Shown one piece after another: positions 9,561-22,309 of a DNA stretch of 64,000 bases. A model generated the notes under the pieces. The model saw only the letters and a program-made list of their open reading frames with translations. It had not been told where the DNA came from and searched no databases. A program made the translations under genes and the position numbers. Positions within the stretch are counted from its first letter, which is position 1. Each line of letters opens with the position of its first letter. The stretch is taken from the NCBI GenBank assembly GCA_015680685.1, contig MNCI01003909.1, forward strand, positions 129,744-193,743, in the 5' to 3' direction. The stretch is from Gnetum montanum (lineage: Eukaryota > Streptophyta > Gnetopsida > Gnetales > Gnetaceae).

Positions 9561-12250
9561 TTGAATTAATCTACATAGAACAGTTTTCCCTCAAGATCCA
9601 TGAACCTTGAAAAGGATCTAAGGTGCCTTAGGTAGTCTTGTCGATCACCTAAGGACTTAAGGGGTTTGTTACTAAATGAAAATGGCTAAAAATGTATAAA
9701 TACAAAATCCAACACAAGATCTAAGAACATACCAAGAGGTATTGCAGAAAATATGCAAAAAAATGTGGCAAAAAAACCTACAAATTTTGTATTAAAATGT
9801 TATAAAATAAAATATAGGTTTTGAAGGTATAAATCAAAATGAATATATAGCATGGAATACAAGGATTCCATATATTTCTTTGGAATTGTCATTCGAGATT
9901 TGATGCATAGGAAGGCAAAGAGTGTCCTACAATTATCTCAAATAATTCTAGCTCAATTGATCTACTCTAAAATGTTAACTATAATACGTTCTCAATGATT
10001 CTAATAATCTATACTAGGGGAAAGGCTATGGATTCTCAAATCACTACTTCCTCCAAAAGTCTTTAGTTTGGAGAAGTTTCAAATGGTCTAAAAGTCCTTC
10101 AAATGATGTTAATTCTTAGTTTTGTAGGTCACAATTTGTTGTTTCCATGTTAACTTAGCTTGGGCAAGTTTTCAGATATTATACACAAATTTTTAAAGAC
10201 TTTTCATGGCCCAAAACTGTAGCATTTTTCACTATAGCGTTTTTGAGTCATGCCCAAGGAATACCAACATTTTTGACATTGTGAATACTAATTACATTGT
10301 TTTAGCATAATTCATGGTGTTTTTCATGCCCCATATGATGATTTACACTTTACAAATTGAGAATATTCCATGAATTTGATAAAAATAGGGCTACAATATA
10401 ATTTTTTGAAGGGAAATCAAGGCATTTTTTTTTGCTCCTAAATCTAATCAAATTTACATGATAAAAACTTGATTACAAGGCTTCCCTATTCACAATTGAA
10501 ATTTTCTTTGAGGTGTTTCAACTATAATAATGCTCTAAGTGTAACTCAAACTAGAAAACTCTTATTTATGTGTGTATCTTAAAAATTATTGCTTGTAATA
10601 CACAGTTTTGTAACATTGTTTGGTTTTGTTTCATTATGTTATTTTGAAAAGTAACATTATCTTAATTTGAAATATAGTTATCTATTTTAAAAATTTTTGG
10701 AAAAAGAACTAATATTTTACAAATAGTATTTGATTCTATATTCAAAAAGGTTATTCTAGTGGAAAATATTTTATCAACTATGATTTAAACTAGCAACCTC
10801 TTGCNATTTATTTGGCTATGAGAATTTTTTCTATTTTTCAAATTATAAAATTTCAAATTTATTCATTGATAATTAGTTTTCCAAGGATAAAGTTTAAGTT
10901 TGAAAGTATTTAGACTCTCACAAATAACAATTCTCATAAAATATTTCCTCTCTTATCCCAACATTATAATGATAATTATTTATTTAGTATAGTAAAATCC
11001 AACAAAAGAATGTGACTAAGAGGGCATTCCCTCACTATTATGATGATAAAATTATTTTACTATGATAGAGAAGAACTCTCTTGGACAAGGCTGGTAATTG
11101 ATCTCTTAGCCAAAATTGCAAGTTTAATCCCAAGGAGTATGGTAAGATATATGTAATCCAAGGGTATAATAAAAATATACATTTAGGAACTATGATGTTA
11201 GGTAAAAAAATCCTTTACCTAGATAAAACTTGTTCAAAGTTAAAATCGTAGGTAAAGAAGTCATCCACAGATACTTTAACATCATTCGCTATATGCTTCT
11301 AAAAGATGCTTAGGACTAGGTATTGGAACATAGTAGGCAAATTACACAAGCCAAGGAACATCTTCTTGTATGCAAAAGTTACCTAGGGACTCATGAATAT
11401 GGTTTTTTCTTGATCCATTAATGCAATTTGGATCTAGTTTAGTCAGTATAATCATCTAAAAAACTATACTACCTATGATTTGTAATTGTATCTAACTGAT
11501 TCACAAATGACAATGGAAGGTGATCCTTAAATATTATCATGTTGTGTAGTTGGAAATTGATGCAAATTAATAGCCTCCTTTCTTTGGCATAATTACTAAT
11601 GAGCTTACTGATTCACTATCTATGATAGAATAAATGAATCCAAATCTTAGGAGCTTTTTAGTTTTTCTTTTTTATAACCTGTTTGAATTTTGATTCAACT
11701 TGCATTGTGGTTGGTGCTTGAGCTCTATTGTTAGAATAATGTATGTGTGGTGTTAGCATATATGTGGATCAATTCTAGTGATTTCATCATAGGACCATGC
11801 AAATGTTGTAGACCACTCATTTACAACTACCAGTAGCTTCTTATTTTGTTCTTTTTCAACTTGGCTTTAGTTATTACTAGCTTGCTATTTTGAAGGAAAA
11901 CATATTCTAGTGATATGGTAACATCTTTAATTTTATTGGATCTGGTACAAGTTCTTTTGAAATTAAAAACTCCCCCAAGCTAATATCTTCCTCAACTTTT
12001 ACTTGCATTGCTTAGAAGAAGAGTTTTTTTATTTCCTTCATCATGTCTAACTCCTCAAAATATAGCTAGTGAGTGCTATTATGGGTTCCATGCACATTAT
12101 CAATTTGTAGTTTTCATTAGTTATCAACCAGTGTATGCCTTCTTGCTTAATGGCTATTGTGTATAAGCATTTTAAAGACACATTGATTCTTCACAATATT
12201 TGCACATTGTGATGGCCCTTTGCTTAATTACCTAGACTTTGTGTGTGTAG
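9561..12250 (-). pseudogene. Ty3/gypsy pol relic (reverse transcriptase), antisense
   Basis: Reverse-strand translation gives decayed but ordered reverse-transcriptase blocks: FAWSYDE..GIDP-like (about 11760-11810), IQIALMDQEKT, then AYKKMFLGLCNLPTMFQ (about 11318-11372), and VSVDDF in place of the usual metal-binding block (about 11250-11290). These fit the gypsy RT core in which FGLCNAPATFQ is typical. Stops and frameshifts are numerous. The part below 11190 is AT-rich, and RNase H or integrase could not be recognised there. It belongs to a different, formerly autonomous element; its LTRs were not found. Confidence 0.65.
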
Positions 12251-12404
12251 TTACACCCTACATCACTATACAGAATGCATGAATCTTTTTTTCTTCTCAA
12301 TTTACCCATGCTCATTTTCCTTGGATATTTCCAAGAATAAGTCTCTAATTCCTAGTTTGGCATCAATAGTACTCAACCAAGATATTTCCATTATGATAGG
12401 AAGC

Positions 12405-15234
12405 ACCAATAAGGTAAGATCTTCACTCCTCACCAATTGTAACTAATCTTGTCTTCAAAGATACATTGATATTTTATCATAAAGAGTTATGTAAAACATC
12501 TTGGAGGATGATCCATAACATTTCCGATAACACATTATACAATCATATGAATAGCTTTCAAAAGGGAAATGTGATAATATATTATGAAAACTATGAAACA
12601 ATAAAATCAAGGGCGCATAAACTAGTAGTTATTCATATTATTAAACAACAAATTGAGAAGCTAGTTGATCATTCTCCAAATCTATCATAATAAATCAGCA
12701 AGAATGATAAATCAGCACATGTAATTCATTACTAATGATAATGAATCAAGTAATTATTCTAGAAGAATATGTGAATCCTAAATTCAAAGGAATTTTTAAT
12801 TATGAGTAAAAGCTTGATGTCCAATTTGTCACAAAGCACTTTTTAAATGTTTTTTTTATGAAGATGCATGATTTCACTATTTGTTACACATGTCAAAATT
12901 TGGGTTATTGAAGAAATTTAACATATGATCATATAAAGAAAGTAAAATTATAAATAAAATGTTGTAAAATTATAGAAATTCCTACTATAGTCATTGAAAT
13001 TTACATACCATGCATCAAGACTTGTACTTAAGTATTATACATGATAAGATAAACAAAAGCAATACATCTATGTTGAGGCTTCTTATGCTACCAAAGTGTG
13101 TATCTAGAAGAGATAGATTTTAGTTTTATTTCATATGTATACTAGTTCATGGGATGGGAATTATAGGATTTGAGCATTTTTTACCATTCTTTGTATAAAT
13201 GGGGTCTAAAGTCATCATTACATCACTGGAAAATGCTTTCAAGATTTAGAAATAGAGCTTACTTGAAGACTAGGAACTTGGATTCCTAGATAGGAGCATC
13301 ACTCTACTGCTAGTTATGCTTTACTTGATCATCCAATAATGATTAACACTATGAAGATTGATATGAAGATTAGAAAAAAGACAAAGGTGAAAGTAAAATG
13401 CATGTATTTTTCAAGTACTTTGTTTCTATAAATGAATAACTATAAATGGGATACTAATAACATGTACTCTTATTTCTATCATTGCTTATAAATAGAAAAG
13501 TCTTTAACATTAATAAACATGAAGATGTAGATGGAAGCTTCAGTCAAGTATCTAAATAATAAGAAAAAATTGACATCTTTATTTTACCATAGCTTATGGA
13601 TATGTGTCAATTGGTGGATTTAACATTATGCAAAATTACTCTCCATATTTCATAGAATGGTTTTATCACTTCAAAAGCTACTTAACTAACTATATGTTAA
13701 ATCCTACTAACAATTTAGTAGGAATTAAAAATGTTCCTTAAATTTGGTTCTATGTAAAAGAGAGAATACTTGTTATATCATGGAAAAGAAATATAAGAAA
13801 CAAGAAATGTTTCAACTAGTAGAATGGAGAACATGTATAGATGGACAACCATGTTTCCCAATTGATGATCATCTAGTACTACCATGAACAAAGATTATCA
13901 ACAATAATTTCGATAACATTAAGGAGAGCATTCAAGAGTACATTAATTTTTTTATGAAGCCATCATGTAGCATCTACAAAATGGAGATAAACTTATTTTA
14001 AAGAAATGTATTGAATATTATTAATGTATTGTGTCACATCTAGTTTAATTTGAATATTTAGTACAATTCTCTTCAAAATCCAAACATATTTTCTAGCCCA
14101 AAACTCAATAGGCTCTATCAACAAATACAACACTTGCACAAAATATGGAATATCATAAAGAGGAAGAACACACATATGTGGGGTGACATTTAGGAAAAAA
14201 TTTGAAATATCATGAAGAGGAAGAAAACACATATGTGGGGCACCACTTCGATAAAATGTGGAATGTCACAAAGAGGAAAAAGATGCATACATGAGGAAAC
14301 ACTTGGAAGAATATCATGAATAGGAAGAAGATGCATAAGTGGAACAAAGGAAAAATAAGGCTAAAATATCTTTCAATTCATATAGTAACATTAGAGAAAC
14401 ATCTTTCAATCCATATAGTAACATTAGAGAGGAAATGATGTTGCTAGTTTGTCCAATGAATGAAAAAGATATCAAATGACTTGGTTGTTATTTAGAGATA
14501 AGAAATGATGGTAATGAAAAAGTAAAAGTGGTATTTGTTAAATGGTATGAGACATAGAAAAATTTCCAAGAAAACCATTACTATAGAGAGGATAATAGCT
14601 TAATCCATACAATCTAGAAGATAAGAATGTTTGTCAAGATTCAATAGTATATGAATGAGACTCAAAAACAAAAGATAAAAGAAAACCAAAAATAAATAAG
14701 AAAGGAAAAACAACAGTTGAAGATCTACATGAAAAGATAGCAACTAGTAAAAAGGGTTGAATAAACATTAAAAAAACTAAACTGTAGAGAAATTATTGCT
14801 TTTATTTTTGAAATATTCTATTTTATTTAAAATAGATGAAATTTACTTTTATTATTAACATTGCATGTACACATGAAAAGAATTATTCATGTTAATGTTG
14901 AATGAGTTATTTAGATTTTACCTTTAGAGGATTTAACTAGAAAAATATTAATTGCTTCATAATAACTTCTATAATCTTTGCCATCTAACACTTAACATTA
15001 GTGATTTTTAATTATAAAAAAATTAAATTGTGGCATCAAGTTAGTGAATTATGAAGTAGTATCATAATAACAAAATATCAAAAATTGTTAAGGCTTTGAG
15101 TGTTCTAACAATGAGGGTTTTTGCATTGATCTGAGACTTTGAGTGTTCTGATAGTAAGGATTTCTATAACAAGGGTTTCTACATTAATATGAGCCAATAA
15201 GTGATTTGGCATTAAGTACAATGCTACCAAATTC
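12405..15234 (+). repeat. Long repeat copy 1, upstream of LINE-a ORF1
   Basis: About 2.8 kb that recurs with only scattered differences at 35565-38290, each time directly upstream of LINE-a ORF1. It is either a long 5' part of LINE-a or a neighbour that was duplicated with it. Coding relics can be read, for example VEWRTCIDGQPCFPIDDHL (about 13828-13885) and a Lys-rich block near 14660-14760. No protein family was recognised. Confidence 0.7.
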
Positions 15235-16015
15235 ACTTAGTGATCCTTCAGGTAAAACCACTACATCTTTGCCTTTCTACAAATTACCTGATGATTTCAG
15301 TAAATTTTTATAAAGTATGTTTTTGTCCAAATTCTGGATTATTTATTCATTTCTCAATGTTTTTGAATCATTTAAATTTAGTTTGGAAAGATCAAGATTT
15401 GAATGTCATCCATGCTCATTATTTGTCAAATTCATTTTTTGCAAGTAGAATTTGGTGATTTGAAGATGGTTTCTAAGGCCCTTGATATCAATATTTTCAA
15501 TCACCATCATGCTTTATTGATTATTTGAAAAGTGAAATCCTTCTAATCCAAAATCTCTTGAATTCTAAAAGATTCCTTATTTTGTTGAATTGCCAAATAT
15601 TTCATTAATTTTTAAAAAATATGAAAGGGATATTATCTCTCATGTTAGGCCAATTAAGCATTCTAAAACACTCATTTCAGCCACTAGTTTTCACAAATTT
15701 TGATATATGATTGAAGTGGATCTTAATTTGCTTAAGCGAGAAATTCTTCTACATGCTAGTAGAATTGATTATGCACTCAAGGTTGTTTATTAAAATCTTC
15801 TAAATTCATGTTACTATTGTCATCATGAAGATCACATGTTTGATTCATGTCCTTTGATGCTATGAACAAAAACTACAAGCACATCAACAACAAGCTACTA
15901 TAAATGCTACTAAGGTTTCTTCTACTAATGTTAAAGATTCTACTAAGGTTTTTTCTATAGATGTTTCAAATCTTGTGATGATTTCTTCTATTGATGTTTT
16001 AATAGTTAGCCCACA
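15235..16015 (+). pseudogene. LINE-a ORF1 relic with CCHC zinc knuckle
   Basis: Broken frame whose clearest part is CYYCHHEDHMFDSC (15809-15850), a perfect CX2CX4HX4C knuckle, after a region with the layout of the ORF1 of plant L1 elements. Stops and frame changes occur throughout. ORF1 binds the element's own RNA. It sits before the endonuclease domain at 16358. The second copy (38290-39088) has the His of the knuckle changed to Asn. Confidence 0.7.
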
Positions 16016-16339
16016 TCTTGTTTTTACTACTTTTCAATAGAATGTATCTTCAAGAAAATTTTTTCACGAAATTAGTTTCAAAAAATTCTTCAATGACTAA
16101 GGGGAAATAAATATATCCTAGTAACATTTCACAAAATCCTATTATTTATTTAGATGGTTTTCAAATATTTTTTCATAACAAAAAATGTTAAATATATCTA
16201 TTGGTGAATATATGCTAAATCATTTAAATGGTCAACATATTCAAGATATTTTAATTAATAATAATTTTTTTGTAACTATTGGTCAAGATATGAAGATAAT
16301 TTCTTTTGAGAATGTTGATTCTACTGATAGGGCAAGGGC

Positions 16340-17069
16340 CTCCTCTCCCTCGATCCTATGTTAATCTTTTCATGGAATGTTCGAGGTCTTACTAATAGAC
16401 TTTGGACAAAAGTTGCTAGTGCTTTTCTTCACACACAACATTTACTTCATAATTTTATTCTTATTCAACAGATTAAGATTTTTAGTTTAAACTAGACATG
16501 AATGATAACAATATTCTTCATGATTTTACATTATTATTTACTAATCATAATATTTGTCAAGATGGTACAACTCTCATTGTTAATAATTTTTGGTTGAAAA
16601 AAATTCTCTCTCATGGCAAAGATAATTCTGTAGTTTGGCTTATTCTTCAAGGTGCTTCAAGTTATTTTGATATTTGTAATATTTAAGCTCCTACTACTTT
16701 TGTAGATAGAATTGTTCTATGGCAATTTCTTCTCCAAAGTTTACCTAACATTCCTTGGCTTTTTGTGGTGTTTTTAATATGATTGAAAGTTCTTATGATA
16801 AAATTACTTTCTATTTAGTGTGATGTTAAGGAAAAATTTTATTTATCTGATGCTACTAAATCAAATGTTCATCATGATGATTGATTTATCTAGTCTAACC
16901 TCCATGAAGGTAATATTTAGATTATTGAAAGACTTAACTAATTTGATTTTTCCAATTATTCTTTTTGGTTCTATGATGGAAAGGTTATAGTTCACAAAGC
17001 TACAACTCTTTTATATCATTTTTGAATTTCTATTAATTTGGAATTTGTTATCAAATCTCTAGTTCAACG
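16340..17069 (+). pseudogene. LINE-a ORF2 N-terminal part: AP-type endonuclease
   Basis: From ATG 16358 the frame reads MLIFSWNVRGLTN, the start typical of plant L1 endonucleases, with FILIQQ at the position of the catalytic Glu block. The GDFN block survives as GVFNMIESSYDK (about 16768-16804), Asp changed to Val. ORF2 nicks the target and reverse transcribes the LINE RNA. The reading is cut at 17069 by element 3 and resumes at 26472. Confidence 0.75.
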
Positions 17070-18733
17070 TGTAACAACCAAAAACATCGATGGCTGGAAT
17101 CATTGAAGGATCAATGGACACACACCCTTACCCCACCCCCACATGAGGGCCTACTACAAATGGAGACATGGTGCCCTATATGGTCTTGTTGATCAAACAA
17201 AGACTTTGCCAGTTGCAACTAAGCTAGCGAATGCAACCAGGGGTGGCATGGTTAGCATAGATGTAAAGGAAAATAACATGAAATGATGATAAGTATTCTA
17301 GCGATGTTTTGTAGTGCTAAGCGTAGAGCGTAGTCACAAAATGGAGGTGAGTGTAGTTAAGGGTTTCAACCAAAATGAGGATGCAAACCCACAAAAATGC
17401 ATAAAAAATGTGAAAAAATGAAAAGAAAATGCTTAAAAATGCTAGAAACTAGAAGAGAAATGGAACATTGCTGCAAACGACAACATAGTTAACTCCAAAA
17501 GGGGTTTAGAAGGTACACGATGTATAATAGGTGTAGTGGAGAGTGTAGTCACAGTGTCAGTGTTGTTGGGCCATGAACTCTGGTGCTTGTCATTGTGTCT
17601 ATGCCTATCAGGTTGGTTGCCATAGTGTACCATGGGTTGTGGTGTCCTATAAAGCTACAACAAGGCTACGATGGAGCACAGTGTGCAACTTTTCCTCTCT
17701 ATTGATGTGTTTGGGTCTTGTTTGCCCAAAATGCTAAGTGCTAAATGCAAAAATATTCAATGCCAATTTTCAACCCCCAAAATGTTGGAGGCATTTATGG
17801 TGCTAGGGTTAGCCCAAAATGTAGATCGTGTGACACATGATAGTGTGGTAGTTGAGACTACGTTTGTAGGTAGTTGGGACTACATTGAACCCAACTACGT
17901 TCTATGGTGTTAAGCTCTATGGTGCTCTAATGAACTTTGCAAGGCTACGAGACTATGACTATGCTACCAATTGCATGTGTCAGTGCCAAGGAGACCACAA
18001 TGTACTTGAGAAAATTCCAAAAGATGCAACTTTTGGAGACTACGCTCCAAGACTATGCTATCCACTATGGGAAGTGCTGTTGAGCGTAGTTATAATTTTA
18101 GGAAAAAGGGGGATGCAAAAAAGATAAATGCTACTACTGGAGGTTTGTTGGAGCTGATGCAAATGATGGTGCTACATTCTAAAGGCCTTGGAGGTCATTC
18201 TTGCCATCTACACTTGACTACACTCTAAACTAGGTGAGAGTGTAGTCCTAGACTTAGAAAAAATTTGGCAAAAAACTAGTAAAATGTGGCTAAGTGCTAA
18301 CTATGCTTCCAACTAGGGGTGAGCGTAGTCACAACATTTGGAGAAAATCCTACAAAATATGGCTTCTAAGCTAACTACATTGACTACGCTCTAGAGCGTA
18401 GTCAGGAGCATAGTCCCAACAATTAGAAAATATTTGCAAAAACTATGCTTCAGTGCTGACTACACTATAGAGTGTAGTCTTGGAACTTAGAAAAATATTG
18501 CAAAAACTAAGCTTCCAAACTATCTACACTTGACTATGCTCCCAAGTGTAGTCCCAACAATTAGAAAAAATATGCCAAAACTAGTTTTACCATGCTGACT
18601 ACACTCTAGAGTGAGTCTTGGTAGTGGAGAGCATAGTCCCAACACGTAGAAAAATTTGTGAAAAGTGTCATCATTCTAACACCTACCAAAATTTATTGTG
18701 GAGATGCCATAACCAAAATTTTGTGGTGTTTCA
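17070..18733 (-). repeat. Element 3 LTR, left copy (3' LTR on the minus strand)
   Basis: On the minus strand it begins TGAAACACC and ends TTGTTACA. The inner border is purine-rich on the minus strand (AGAGGGGCCAA next to TGAAACACC), which is the polypurine tract. The U3 half is filled with GACTACRCT / AGYGTAGTC motifs, at least a dozen. It is about 220 bp shorter than the right copy, which contains additional repeats. Confidence 0.8.
18382..18403. repeat. Perfect 22-bp palindrome in the element 3 LTR
   Basis: GACTACGCTCT followed at once by its own reverse complement. Weaker versions recur at about 18460-18484, 18593-18615, 26042-26063 and 26208-26222, often with CTAGAG at the centre. Confidence 0.9.
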
Positions 18734-19679
18734 TTGGCCCCTCTTTGTTGACATCTAGAGGAGTGGCCCAAGAGACATTGACAAAGAACACAAAACACCA
18801 TAGCAAACTTGGCACCAACATTGCTTGTCGATACCTAATGGGGTGTCATTTCACCATACTCAAGAGTGCTATGGGTAGGGGTATGCTAAAGGAAAAGGGT
18901 GTAGGCAATGCACTAGGGAGATGAAATGAAAATAATGTACCATGATGCAAATGTAGAGTCAACATGGCTGAAAATGACCATGGCACCAGTGTNATTTGGT
19001 TCTACACATTGCTAAATGTTAGCTACAAGGTGTTTACCATCAAGTGGAGTGTGTTTCACCTAATGGGCTTTGCTTTGATGCAACCACATCATGTCTATAG
19101 GATAGGTGTTTCCTCCTTGGGATGATTTGTGTTATATCCACTTGGGCTTTAACTAGCCAATAGAGGCTTCCCATGGGATGAGTTGTGTTATGTCTGCCTT
19201 GGATTCTATGGTTGACATGAAGAGAATGCCATATGATCATAGTGCATATGCATCAGAGGGGTTTATGATCTTGATTATGTGGGGGAACGTGGAAAATGCA
19301 AGAGGGCATTTGAATGTGGGATGGATGTGTGTAGGCTATAATGGGATGAGGGGGATGTGCACTCTTAAGAGGCTTAACTAGTCTAATCATGCACATCAAA
19401 GTAATGTGGCAACTTGTTGCTACAATGAGATGCATTTCTAAATAACCACCTCCAGGGCTTCATCCTACAAACACAACTTTGAGAAGATAAGAAAATCACA
19501 CAACATGAAATGCAAATCAAAAGCCAAATGTGAAGATGTTATAAATGTGTCATAGGGTGAACCAATTACAAGTGCTCAAGAAGCGACTGAAACTATTTAA
19601 GGCAATGATGCTGCAAGTATTCCAAAAGTTGTGCTAGTGGCAAGTGCTCTAGAAAATTACGAAAATGCTAGTTTCAGGT

Positions 19680-20490
19680 CTTGGCAGACTATAATGTATA
19701 AGTTTATAGTCCTCATGGACTACCATGTTCTAGTTTAGCATCATATCAGACATGTGTTATGCCAATTTAATGTCATGACCCAAGGATGAGCTATGTCAAT
19801 TTAGCGTCATAGCAAACGTGTGTTATGCCAGTTTAACATCATGACCCAAGGATGAGTTGTACTAATTTATAGTCATAACAAACTATTTGTGCTAGTCTAT
19901 AGTCATAGTAGACTATCTATGCCTGTTTATAATTCTAGTGGACTTGCTATGCCAATTTTAGCATTATGGTGAATGAGTGCTTACCTTGCTTTAGTGAGGT
20001 ACGATAATGCATGCATAGCCATGCTATGTGCCTACAAGATCTTGTAAAAATTAACTTAAAAAATAACATCAAGTGGCACCTATTTTAACAAATTTTATGT
20101 GCACAAGTGAAAGGAAAGCAATGTGAAAAGTGATAGTTTTAGGCTTTTCTGGAATGCAACCATAGTTTAAGGCCATTCTGAGCCATGGATGTTGCTAGTT
20201 TTGGGACGTTTCAGGCCATGTGTTGTCATTTTAAGGATCAAGGAAAGCTAGGGATGCTAGTTTAAGGCTATGGTTGATGACAAATGCTAGTTTAAGGCCA
20301 TGGTGGACCATGCATGACTAGTTTAGGACCATGGCAAGCTACATGTTGAAATTGAAAGCATTAGTTTTAGGCCTTTTCAAGCCACGCGTTGCTAGTTTAA
20401 GGCCATGGTAGGCCACATAGGCTACTAGTTTAAGGTCATTTCAAGCCACGTCTTGCTAGTTTAAGGCCATAGCAAGCCATGCCATTATTT
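19680..20490. repeat. Degenerate tandem repeats in element 3
   Basis: Units of about 25-50 bp built on CTAGTTTAAGGCCATGG or GTTTATAGTCATAGTGGACTA, in two blocks (about 19680-19975 and 20120-20490). Shorter relatives occur at 21940-22100 and in element 4. They lie where a full element would have reverse transcriptase and integrase. Confidence 0.75.
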
Positions 20491-20759
20491 TTGTAATTTT
20501 TATTTTATGATTTTTATGGGTTTTTATGTTTTTCATGCATAAGCTAAGTGGATGAATGCACAAAAAAAGCAAATAAATGTGTAAAAAAAATGAAATGATG
20601 TGTAATCTAAGCAAGTAGGCTAAATGTAAATGCATAAAAAAATGTGATGCAAGAAAAAGTCAAAAATGTATGGCACATGGCAGCAAAGGGTAGGTAAGTG
20701 CCTAGCACATTTTGGGCCAAGGGGATCCCTTGGTTATGTAGTTGCTTCCTAATCTAGTG

Positions 20760-21300
20760 TGGATTAGGGGGCATGTAGGGCCTGGGATATACCACTTGTT
20801 CAAGTGTGTTAGCCTTAAGTGTGGAATTATCTACTGTAGGTGCATCATTAGGAAATTCCACCTCCGACACTTGTCCCATGTATATGTTGTGGATAACTAG
20901 AGGGGAGGCATTATCACTGTAGATGATAACTTGACCACCTTTATATGAAAGGTGGATTTATTGGTGAATGGCAAAGGAGATGACATGTACTTGGGTTAGC
21001 TAAGACCTACCTCGGATCAAGTTGAATCCTGGCATTTCCTCTATGATAATGAATTCTGTGATGGTGGGGAACTACTCCCCTGCCACGAAGGCTATGTTGA
21101 TCGTACCCCTAATAGTTATGCATGATCCATTGAAGGATTTTAGACACATAGATTTGGTTGGCCTAATCTCATCTGTGAGGCCTAGCTTTTCTACAATAGT
21201 GTATGCTATTACATTTGTTGTCGCACCATCATCAACATGCACCCTACAAATTATGCATTGCCCAACATGTATGGTAATAAACATTGGAACTATGGTGACC
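20760..21300 (-). pseudogene. Element 3 retropepsin relic
   Basis: Minus-strand reading gives VDDGATTNVIAYTIVEKLGL (DDG in place of the DSG/DTG active site), then FNGSCITIRGTI, FNLIRGRSxLTQVHVISFAIHQ and GGQVIIYSDNASPL. This is the order seen in plant gypsy proteases, with the late LGRPWLH..A..S..HQ block. Stops interrupt it. The active site loses its Ser, and the reading fades out near 20760. Confidence 0.75.
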
Positions 21301-22309
21301 TCCTCTCACTCAGGGTTGATCTTGATTGCCTCATCATGAAATTCTAGGGATGTTGGGCTCAACTCCTATGGTGCTAGGGATAACATCACTACACAGATGG
21401 CTTTCTCATCTATAGGGATTTCCTTTCCATTGGGTAGATGAGATCATGACCAAGTCATACAAGCTCAGTGTTGTGTTCTTCTACTTTAGCGCTTGCCTAA
21501 CCTAGGTTAATACATCTATGAAGTCCTTGCCATGGACTATTATGATGGCCTTGAGCTTCTCCATGTAGCCTAATAGATGAATCTCTCATGTAGGAAACTT
21601 GGGCTTGGTTTACTTGGCCTATTTGAAAGCCTCAATGCTCAATTGTTCTTTGCTGGCTGTGTCCTTTACTTTGGCCATGGGGGTTGTAGGGATAGGGAGC
21701 AACTTCAGTGGACCAAGCATTCTTTGCTCTTATTTTTTCCTAGCCATTTTGTTTATGAGGCACTCATTTGGCCACTTATGTTGCCATTTGGTAGATCTAC
21801 CTATGTTGTCAGCAAGGTTATCCCTTGGAGGAGAAGGGATCGATACGTTGTCCACTATTGAGCTTTAGGTAGGTGAGGGGCTAGTGTATTGTGGAACCCT
21901 TATGACAAATGGTTATTTAGCAGTTGTTGTTGTAGCATGCTAGTTTGACATCTTAGTAGAAAAATGTTGTGGGCCAGTTCATTATGGCACCTTAACAACA
22001 AATGGTAGTTTAGTAGTCATTTTTGAAATATGCTAGTTTAACGTTGTAGTGAATGGTTGCTACTAGTTTAACATCTTAGTGAATGAATACTATGGAACCC
22101 TAACCACAAAGGGTATTGTAGGTGCTTGAGGTGGCACTTTCATCACAAAGGAGGATCTCTTGCTTGTGGAGGAAAAGGGAACCTTTACACTGCTTAGAGG
22201 TACATGATCACAAAAGGTTTCTGCACTAGTGCTAACTTGTCACACACACTAATGGTGTTGATGATGTAGGTGGCATCATCTGCATTAGACTAGTTTGCAA
22301 TGTCAAGCA

